DNA of 64,000 nt. Source: Holothuria scabra (lineage: Eukaryota > Echinodermata > Holothuroidea > Aspidochirotida > Holothuriidae). The stretch covers positions 1,922,001 through 1,986,000 of the forward strand of contig CM074187.1 of the NCBI GenBank assembly GCA_037179385.1. The letters run 5' to 3'. The position numbers and the translations under genes were made by a program. Below, in pieces: positions 57,801 through 64,000 of this stretch (the stretch's first letter is position 1; every line of letters begins with the position of its first letter). The notes beneath the pieces are model-generated. The model made no database searches, had not been told where the DNA came from, and was given only the letters and a program-made list of their open reading frames with translations.

Positions 57801-60800
57801 GCACAAAAGAACCATTTTTAAGTTAGTGACCTTGTAATCAAATTTGGGTCACTATACACTTGTCCTTCTCAATTTAAAGGACAAATGTGTATGGTGGTAA
57901 ATATTTAAATGACTCCCTAAAATATCGATTAGATACTTGCCATTCTCAGTATCATAATTAACTTTGGTCCGAGATGTCTGTTGGTTGAAAAGATGTGAAG
58001 AAGTCGAAGAAGAAATACGATTAAATCAAGAGCTAAAATAACTCGAGCAGTGTTTCTGGTAAATTCATAAAACCTCAAAGTTGTCCCCACTGTAAACATC
58101 GAGATAGATATCATATCAATTATATTCCAGTAACCATTCAGGTAGGTCACGATCCTTTTACGAACACTTTTTGAGTGATTTTCCATAATCTGTAAAAGAA
58201 AGACAAACTTCGGATAAGACGGGAAAACCAAATTGAAAGAGAGACGTTTAGATATTCTCTCGTCAAACTATTAATGCTTCTACAATCCATGAATACATTT
58301 CAATATTCAAAATTAAATTTGACAAATACCGTCCTATCGATCAGAGTTTATCATAAACGTCCTGCAACCAGGGTAAATCCAGTCAATCCAAAGATAAAAC
58401 TTGATGTATGTATTTTGCTCAATTGAAACGTTATTGTGGTAATGAATAAAGTTAAGTTGGTAGAGAAACTTTCGGCTTACTCTCGCCTTATTAACAATTT
58501 TGAGACACAACTTTACTCTTTAAATGAAAATGGACACGACTGCTTTAGGCTGCAGTCTGTCATACCCGCTATGGGAGTATGAGTCCCCTCTTCGGCCAGG
58601 AAGGCAATGTCGATCTGCCAAACCCCCGAAATAATAACATTTGCCCGAATTTTCCACTATTTATCTTTAAGTTCGAGGAATATAAAATGGATGGGTATGA
58701 TTAAAGAACATATTAGATAAACGTCATTGTCAACTAGAGGTAGAGGATTCTCCGCTACAAGTTAGTAAGATGAGGTGTTACGGTTCAGTTTCTAACCAAG
58801 CCCCAAACACGAAATGTGTAATTACACACTGTTAAAAATGCCTCTAAAATTACAGTAAAAAAACGAATCATTCTTAGGCGTTTTAACAGTGCAGGGAGCG
58901 GTACCACCTCCCTGATAATGCTACACAAAGAACGAAAGACTACATAAGCAAAGCGCCACCATTGGTTGGTGTGGAGCGTCCAGAAGATTCTAAAAATCGC
59001 AGTTTCTCAGATAGCCGAAAATGGTATTTTTCAGGTTTGAAAGTAAGATACAAGGGGTCCTTGTGTTGAGGTTTGGGCTTTCATTTGCAATGAAGCTTTC
59101 CACTCTGTCCAACAAATTACTGGAGACACTTGCCCACCCTGCCCGTCAACTCGTGGTCATATTTATAACTGGTAACTGACCTGCCGGAGTTCGTCGAGAG
59201 CAAGCGTTCCTACCCAAAACATCAAAATATACTCCAGTAAAGAAGGGTCGTCACGCAAATGGTACAGTAACGTGTAAGTGAGTAATGCACAAAATATCAG
59301 ATACGAAATCTGAGGAAGAAAAATAAGGAAATTATTACTTAAAGATAAGCTCGTGACAATTTTTTGGCGCTTTCCGACCAGAGATCGAGAAGATTTTAAC
59401 AAAAAACCCCCAAAATAGTTGTAGTGTGACCGCGGCTTAACTGTGTCACAAGGGGCATGTCTTCCTTTGCAAGGGGCATTCATTCTTTTGACAACTTTGT
59501 TATACATCTTGCTACATAACCATACACTCAATGTGGTCAGTTTTGTTTCCTGTGTGGTCTTGCAAAAGTTTCAGTCTACAAGTTAATGCTCCCCCATATG
59601 AAAGCTCAGGAAGTACACCTTCTCGGGTAGAGGACCACTCTTAAGCTCTTTCAAAAACCACTCGCAACAGACTTATTCTCTGTCCACTGAAACACCATAA
59701 GCCAAATTCTGGATTGAACATCTTTAGAAATAGTGTCACCCATTTGTGCTACTTTTTCAGAGCAGTTGACAGTTGTATTACGACTCAAAAACTCGTCAAG
59801 TCATCAAGCTTCCCACTTTAGGCAGAATTATTTAATCACCCGAAAGAATAATGGGTTACGGGAAATCCATCAGGCAGTCAGGTAACACTGACTACCATCA
59901 TTATCATATGATACCATTCTTACTTGAAAACACAAAAAAGTAGCAATTTCATCCTTACAACATCATAACGAAAGATGATAAAAGGTGCTGTTATAAAATA
60001 TCCCAACTTGCTGAGCGATGAGTGATGTTCAACTTTTTCCTCTGCCGGGAATGATGTCGAAAAGTGAAATATTCTCCGAAGACCCCTTTCGTGTAAAGCC
60101 GGGGTGCTATGAATGAAAAAATGTTGTACACATGAAAAAATAAATACATATACAGGATTAAAGGACTCGCACAATTGTTGAAAAACACTTATAAGATATC
60201 GTCTGCAAAAATATTCCATACGAAGGAGAAAAATATTTCAAATGAACACATAGGTCGGAACGTGTAATGCATAACTGGATAAATTTAAGTTCACTGCTTT
60301 TTCATGACTACATTGATTGGAGCATATATTTCAACAGTTTGTAAACAAAGCTTAAATTCTGATCTTTTGCTTGACAACTTACGATGGAACAAAGTCAGAC
60401 TGAATCTGGCTGGCTGTCGGAAGTCTAGGTAAGGTTAGATTTTGCAGCCTGTGATGTTTGAGATGCTAGAAAACAAAATAAAAGAAACGCCCGAACCTAT
60501 AATAACAGCATTAATTGTCTAAAAATTTTGAAGCAGAGTAGGTAACATGGAACATTGGAACATGTCGCTGGACTCTGTCAGTGAAACATAAATTAAGTTC
60601 CATTGCGAATTCTATAACCTCCGGGATAACAACAGAGTTGATCGTAGATGAAAAGTGTCTGTGTGTCAAAATATTAAAGTCATAAAAGACCTATTTCTGA
60701 CAACATTTTCAAGAGGTTTTCCATCCAAACTACTTTTTCTTTTTGAAATGAAAGAGCGAACTAACTCTCCTTTCTTTAACAAAAATCTAAAATTAAGCAT

Positions 60801-63315
60801 TTAAACTAAAAATGTTGAATTTGAAGGTACTCGTTTCTTTGTAGTTGCTCCCTCTCTATCTGCACTATCGTCACATAACGGGGATGAGTATATTTATTTT
60901 AATATTCATGAGTTGGGTGTAATATTTTTACCCTAATGATATTACATGACTTCTGTGAGAAAATTAAAATGGGCAAAGAGCATGGGTAGAATATTACCTT
61001 AACTGCCACACCTTGATCATCAATTCGTGGCCGGTAGTGGAGCAAAGAAATGCAGGCGGGAGGGAAGACGAGACAGATGAGGTGCTGTACAGAAAGAAGA
61101 TGAAGATGAATTAGTAACAACATTTGGAATGTTACTCCCCTTTCTCATGTGTTTCAAAAGAACATCAGCTGGAAAGCTGACCTCGGGGTCACCAAAATAT
61201 ATTAAGCTCTGATGACGTCACACAATTTTGAATTTTAGCCGCTTAAGGAAATGTACACTTAGAACAAGTATGGATGTTTTATTCTGTATACTTTCAATGA
61301 CGGTCAATTAAGAAAAGTATGAAACTCACTAACTTCGCAAGCTATCATAAATAAATTTCAGGCGAAATTGTCGGCTAAAAGGCTCAAGAATCACCGAAAG
61401 ATTTTAAATCAGCCTTTCTGAACGTTCGCAAATGGTCACAAATCTGTCCCGAAATCCTCCCAGAAGATGTCCAACACTTGTCTAATGCTCTAATTTAATC
61501 AAGAATATACTTTTCCACATAGTTTTGTTGATAAATTATTTCAATTTTCCTGAAGACAGTCATTTCCGCTTTGTTCATACTACGAATCTGTTTGCAGTAC
61601 GCCTGTTAGTCAGTCAGCCACCTCGAAACGCAATGCATGATGGTACCTAACATATTGCAACACTACGATACAAAATCCAACACAATGCCAAGCATCGCGC
61701 GTGCATATATACGTAAGTGATGCGAAGGTGTGTGCATATAATGAATAGATAAGCAGAACAAAAACACTGTGTTCTTTACAGCATTCTTAGTGAAGATAAA
61801 AAATATAACAAGAAAGGTACCACTATATTTTGGAAATATTGTGTTCTCTCTCTTTTAAATGATGTTTCAACACAACTCTCACTTTGAGGACGAAAAATGT
61901 GCAATTTTAAACTTAGCAAGTGAGCTCTCGCTCCTTCGGTTTTCTCGGAAAACTTATGACGAAGAGCTTAGCCAAAGTTCACCCCTGACAATCGTTATCT
62001 ACGTAAACGAATTTCTTTTGAATTACTTTCTATTTTTCTTGAATTGCCAAAAATACTCAGTAACGTAAGACCTTGAATAAGAATTATATAATAATTGACA
62101 TTTTTAACAGATGTCCGTTTTCGCTGTGCGTAGGCTAGCTAGCTCGAGTAAGGTCTCCCAGAGTGCATTTCACCGCGAGTGTTGATGGTGTAAAGATAGC
62201 GCAATAACGGTTACAAGTGTGAGGTCTGCTTCCCAACTGCACACTCTCTGGTTTGTAATTGAGTTGCCCTCCATGAATTCCAAGTGAACCCATTTGAATG
62301 AATGTGGTATAGCCCCCCCCCCCCCCCCAACATTGCTTCGCAAAAGAGACTTTCCAATGTCTATTACAACAAAATTTGGAGCTTATAAGCATGTGTAGGG
62401 CATAGGCCTACTTTACCTGCATATTTTCTACCATCTTTCTTTGTAAGATATATCATTCCCTTCATATCTTCTTACCATACCTTATATATACTAATGCAAG
62501 CCTTGATTTCAGTCAGGAAACACACACAATCGTAAAAATCATTCAACTGTACTACACTATGCAGGTAAAACCCGACATTCATTCGCCTCTCTGATATTAT
62601 AATTTACTAATCGCCTATGTACCTTATCTTCTTCGTATATATTGCATTAAGACACAAATGAGATAAATGTCATAGACAACGGGTCTTTGTTCAGTGAAAA
62701 GTCTTACGGTGTATGACTATGAGACTGACAATTTTGATGTTGACGGCCCGAATTAGAAGACACAGTGTCGGAGCAGGGAGTTGTTATCAGCAACTCCCTG
62801 GTCGAGCAATAATAATAAATAAAAAAACAATGAAGAAGCCAAATAAAGGTAATACATGCAAACATCACAAACAGGTAAAGCTTTACACAAGTGCAATAAA
62901 AATCATTAGCATGAGGCATGATTTTCGCATTTGGCATGCTAAATAGAGATTGGCTTCCCATGGGGCCTCGCCCATGGACCTTACGAGACTAATGCAATTG
63001 GCGCCCTGTATAGTTTGTCATCACTGACAACAATGAGTCTCCCATAATTTACTCCTGCAGCTACTACAAGCCGATGGACAAGGATAATATACCTTCAATT
63101 CAGAGTTGCTCTTTATCCTTCCAGACCATATTTCATCGAGTAAGTTTTGAACTGCTGTATGAGCTATAATTTTCTTCATTCTACCGGAAGACGCCAGACA
63201 AAGACATGACACGTGACCCCAGTTATCGAGTTCCCGGATAATTGTCAATGAAGTCTTCCTTCGATCCTCCTTGTAGTATTTGTCAAGTATGTCGACAGCC
63301 CAACTTTCGTATTCT
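48607..63315 (-). CDS. TRPM2: TRPM-family cation channel (TRPM2/8-like), 3' part; 5' exons outside window
   Basis: Exons in transcript order: 63315-63093, 61084-60998, 60465-60383, 60106-59959, 59309-59181, 58189-57941, 55957-55750, 55231-55087, 54521-54313, 52981-52849, 51491-51401 and probably 48849-48607. All junction phases agree. Seen in order: the end of the melastatin region (WGHVSCLCLA, IAHTAVQNLL), S1 ISYLIFCALLTYTLLY, S2 EYILMFWVGTLALDEL, S3 YWNIIDMISISMFTVG, S4 ARVILALDLIVFLLRLLHIF, S5, pore FQMFGEL, the ECPNGTD turret, S6 NILLLNLLIAML, TRP box WKFQR, LPPPFIVL and a coiled coil. The LGPK, CPNGTD and WKFQR-LPPPF blocks are closest to TRPM2 as I recall it. TRPM2 channels pass Ca2+ and are gated by ADP-ribose through a NUDT9-H domain; I found none here, so the subtype is provisional. 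Confidence 0.93.
49144..50445. mobile_element. Putative CACTG-ended non-autonomous DNA element (1.3 kb)
   Basis: Begins cactgttaaaaatttctctg and ends ...acaaacagtg, with the same cactgtt terminus as the small element at 58827-58891. The interior is rich in ctgtaaatttacag-like palindromes near both ends and has no ORF. The internal boundaries are convincing only at the first 7-8 bases, so the exact extent is uncertain. Confidence 0.5.
50635..51020 (+). repeat. Dispersed repeat copy 2 (partner of 3240-3500)
   Basis: Same block order as copy 1, with an extra ~140 bp near 50700-50840. Located in the final intron of the TRPM gene. Confidence 0.75.
51401..51491 (-). CDS. TRPM2: TRPM coiled-coil exon
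   Basis: Acceptor gtttcatag|GTTCGAC, donor GGAGAG|gtaagt. 30 codons in heptad-like pattern (FDKIAAELRQLAKDI then IEDRLSKIEGE). It is positioned like the C-terminal tetramerising coiled coil of TRPM2. Confidence 0.85.
51492..52848 (-). other. TRPM intron with dispersed repeat
   Basis: Carries a diverged copy of the 22.5-kb repeat at about 52435-52645 and a gcgccaaataatggtggcgc hairpin at 51899-51918. No exon is recognised. Confidence 0.6.
52435..52645 (+). repeat. Diverged dispersed repeat copy (partner of 22.47-22.67 kb)
   Basis: tccccctgactttcgcg, gtttactcccgaaaagagtt, tacgccctc.aaaggaaa and attctagactggatgaaaag align in order with the 22.5-kb copy. Confidence 0.65.
52849..52981 (-). CDS. 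TRPM2: TRPM exon: post-TRP linker and coiled-coil start
   Basis: Acceptor gttgatgcgaag|GGAGG completes an Arg codon with the previous exon; ends CTGAAAA|gtaaga, phase 2. RKLDENLNEEIATWES parallels the KLEKNEEAALLSWE stretch of TRPM2 and is followed by a charged helix (VIERQKRRSEHADLQRI). Confidence 0.9.
52982..54312 (-). other. TRPM intron, 1.3 kb
   Basis: No exon or repeat recognised. Confidence 0.6.
54313..54521 (-). CDS. TRPM2: TRPM exon: TRP helix/TRP box
   Basis: Acceptor tggtatttcag|CTTCAC gives Asn across the junction (LLIAMLN-FTFQ). Encodes DILWKFQRLGLLKEYYTRP and LPPPFIVL, the TRP domain, then a Cys-rich turn (GRCCNKCITCRRKR) unusual for the family. Donor TTTA|gtaagt, phase 1. Confidence 0.95.
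54522..55086 (-). other. TRPM intron, 0.57 kb
   Basis: Nothing recognised. Confidence 0.6.
55087..55231 (-). CDS. TRPM2: TRPM exon: turret and S6
   Basis: Acceptor tcctttttcaag|GAATGG, donor CTTAA|gtaagt, phase 1 to 2. Encodes MECPNGTD...MLPC, with two Cys that probably form the conserved pore-turret disulfide and an NGT sequon, then S6 (WFGMIALAFYLFLSNILLLN). Confidence 0.96.
55750..55957 (-). CDS. TRPM2: TRPM exon: S5, pore helix and selectivity filter
   Basis: Acceptor tttctttttttcttttcag|TTTATG, donor CCAAG|gtaaat, phase 0 to 1. S5 is FMDLVVFICILAVFLLAYSI. The pore helix WGIIYRAYFQM leads to filter FGEL followed by FLDDMGGD; the Glu and the following Asp residues suggest a Ca2+-permeable mouth. 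Confidence 0.96.
55958..57940 (-). other. TRPM intron, 2.0 kb, with GC donor and repeats
   Basis: Bounded by a GC donor (ATG|gcaagt) and AG acceptor. Contains an inverted copy of the SINE-like repeat (56210-56372) and a solo hAT terminus (agtggcggagctaggga) at 57151. Open frames at 56.7-57.6 kb have no support. Confidence 0.65.
56210..56372 (-). repeat. Dispersed SINE-like repeat, copy 4 (inverted)
   Basis: The reverse complement reads gagcccctcccacaactgcc, tcatcctcatccagacacaa, tgcttcagggtaagta and agaacactctcatta, matching the copies at 24.6 and 42.6 kb. Confidence 0.75.
57941..58189 (-). CDS. TRPM2: TRPM exon: S2-S3 linker, S3, S4
   Basis: Acceptor tctttcttttacag|ATTATG. 83 codons, phase 0 to 0. 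Encodes YLNGYWNIIDMISISMF (S3), the RVILALDLIVFLLRLLHIF S4 segment and HLGPKLIMILRM. The exon ends at a non-canonical GC donor; no GT within the neighbourhood keeps the frame. Confidence 0.95.
58190..59180 (-). other. TRPM intron, 1.0 kb
   Basis: Contains a 65-bp CACTG-ended MITE (58827-58891) and the gcgccaccattggttggtgt hairpin at 58953-58972. Confidence 0.6.
58827..58891. mobile_element. 65-bp MITE with cactgttaaaa ends
   Basis: cactgttaaaaatgcc at one end, ggcgttttaacagtg at the other: near-perfect TIRs. It shares its terminus with 49144. Confidence 0.7.
59181..59309 (-). CDS. TRPM2: TRPM exon: S1 and S2
   Basis: Acceptor ttattttcttcctcag|ATTTCG, donor CGGCAG|gtcagt. 43 codons, phase 0 to 0. 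ISYLIFCALLTYTLLYHL (S1), DDPSLLEYILMFWVGTLALD (S2 region) and ELRQ match TRPM channels at these positions. Confidence 0.95.
59310..59958 (-). other. TRPM intron, 0.65 kb
   Basis: Nothing recognised. Confidence 0.6.
59959..60106 (-). CDS. TRPM2: TRPM exon: pre-S1 segment
   Basis: Acceptor tttttcattcatag|CACC, donor GATGTT|gtaagg, phase 2 to 0. The end, YFITAPFIIFRYDV, is the xxAPxxxF pre-S1 block of TRPM channels. The first 35 residues (RIFHFSTSFPAEEKVEHHSS) are not conserved. Confidence 0.88.
60383..60465 (-). CDS. TRPM2: TRPM exon: variable linker before S1
   Basis: Acceptor attttgttttctag|CATCTC, donor CCATC|gtaagt, phase 0 to 2, fitting both neighbours exactly. Encodes HLKHHRLQNLTLPRLPTASQ and a few more residues. 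No homology; support is from splice sites and phase only, so it may be an alternative exon. Confidence 0.55.
60998..61084 (-). CDS. TRPM2: TRPM exon: hydrophobic FPP segment
   Basis: Acceptor cttctttctgtacag|CACCTC, donor GTTAAG|gtaata, 29 codons, phase 0 to 0. HLICLVFPPACISLLHYRPR follows the previous exon's SELK exactly as the LAFPLLLTGL-type segment does in TRPM2. Confidence 0.9.
61085..63092 (-). other. TRPM intron, 2.0 kb
   Basis: C-run near 62313-62328 and a cagggagttg/caactccctg hairpin at about 62776-62801. No exon is needed here, since the flanking exons join in phase and homology is continuous. Confidence 0.65.
63093..63315 (-). CDS. TRPM2: TRPM exon: end of melastatin homology region
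   Basis: Acceptor gtatttgattacag|AGAATAC, donor TTGAAG|gtatat, phase 2 to 0. Encodes EYESWAVDILDKYYKEDRRK, RELDNWGHVSCLCLA and FIAHT-like IIAHTAVQNLLDEIWSGRI, all typical of TRPM MHR4. Upstream exons lie beyond 64000. Confidence 0.93.
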
Positions 63316-63416
63316 CTGTAATCAAATACGAATAAATTTACGTCATTGGGGAAAGGAAGTATATCGTAAACACTTGTTGCTCAACCGCTTAACGCTAAAC
63401 GCTTGAGTAGTACCGT

Positions 63417-64000
63417 ATTGGCCTGTGGCGTCCCCCAGGATTGCCGATTAGGCCCCTCACATTTTACGTTGTATACAGCCCCCATAGGATGATATCCTCG
63501 CCAATCAAGGTTTGTCATCAATGTTTTATGCGGACGATACTCAGTTATGTGTCACTGATAATCGTGCGTCTGTAATGTTATTAGTAATTTGGAATTATGT
63601 ATTAATGAAATCAAAATGTGAATGAGGGACAATTTATTTCTGTTGAATGATTCTAAAACTGAAGTAATTTTATTAAGTTCCCGTTTCTCATAGGATGACC
63701 TTTCAGCTAGAGTGTCGCGATCGTAGATAGCCTATGAATAGGTAATTCCATAGTCAATACGACCTCATGTGTAAGAAACTTTTGCTTGTACTTTGACAAT
63801 CATCTAACTTTAAAGGAACATACTATGTCAAACGGCATCTCTTGGTCTATACAAAATTCGAAAAATTTGGCGATATCTTAACCAAAATTTTACAGAAAAA
63901 TTGTTTATGCTTTCGTTACTTCCAAAATCGATTATTGTAACAACTTACTACTATAAGACTCCATGGGGGGGATCTGCAATTAATACAAAAATACTGCTGC
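63417..64000 (+). mobile_element. Decayed LINE reverse transcriptase (runs off right edge)
   Basis: Reads in shifted frames GVPQDCRLGP (RT motif), FYADDTQL with the catalytic YADD box near 63520-63545, NLFLLNDSKTEVILLSSRFS, and a run ending near the LINE VHAF-type region. Stops and frameshifts show it is a pseudogene. It resembles the family at 43.1-43.8 kb in type, but this part overlaps it little. It lies in or beside a TRPM intron in the opposite orientation. Confidence 0.85.

Noticed and set aside
1..64000. CRISPR array, operon or prokaryotic defence system
   Set aside because: The window is eukaryotic with spliced genes; no regularly spaced repeats with unique spacers are present.

Overview
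This is animal nuclear DNA. It is AT-rich, genes are split into short exons with GT-AG introns (one GC-AG), and the space between and inside genes is full of small DNA transposons, SINE-like repeats and LINE fragments. Three protein-coding genes can be assembled exon by exon with consistent splice phases. Their families, together with CR1-type LINE remains and abundant hAT-type non-autonomous elements, suggest a marine invertebrate. An invertebrate deuterostome such as an echinoderm is my best guess, but this is an inference from general character and not proven.

Layout. (1) About 1-8.6 kb, + strand: the 3' part of a cholinesterase/carboxylesterase-family gene. Five exons (266-433, 2472-2622, 4110-4288, 5145-5449, 8393-8552) carry the catalytic Glu and His, the C-terminal region, the stop and a poly(A) signal. 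The exon with the catalytic serine lies upstream of the window. (2) 8.6-23.2 kb: no confident gene. It holds several hAT-like elements with 8-bp target-site duplications, a MITE, hairpins, a 47-codon small ORF and degraded ORFs. (3) 23.3-37.1 kb, + strand: a complete SLC34 (type II) sodium/phosphate cotransporter gene in six coding exons, predicted at 690 aa. (4) 37.1-48.6 kb: a tandem duplication, a tRNA-derived SINE, a 1-kb hAT-like element and a 5'-truncated CR1-like LINE. (5) 48.6-63.3 kb, - strand: the 3' two-thirds of a TRPM ion-channel gene, most like TRPM2/TRPM8. It covers the end of the melastatin homology region, S1-S6 with the pore, the TRP box and a coiled coil. The 5' exons lie beyond the right edge. 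(6) 63.4-64.0 kb: a decayed LINE reverse transcriptase with a YADD box.

The three genes have no shared pathway visible here. The esterase and SLC34 genes run left to right and TRPM runs toward them. I found no new multi-gene system. The most useful observations are a GC-AG intron between S4 and S5 of the channel, a TRPM2-like channel in which I could not find the NUDT9-H domain, a family of hAT-type elements identified by their TIRs and duplications, a 2.2-kb long inverted repeat inside an esterase intron, and a nested transposon insertion within a dispersed repeat.
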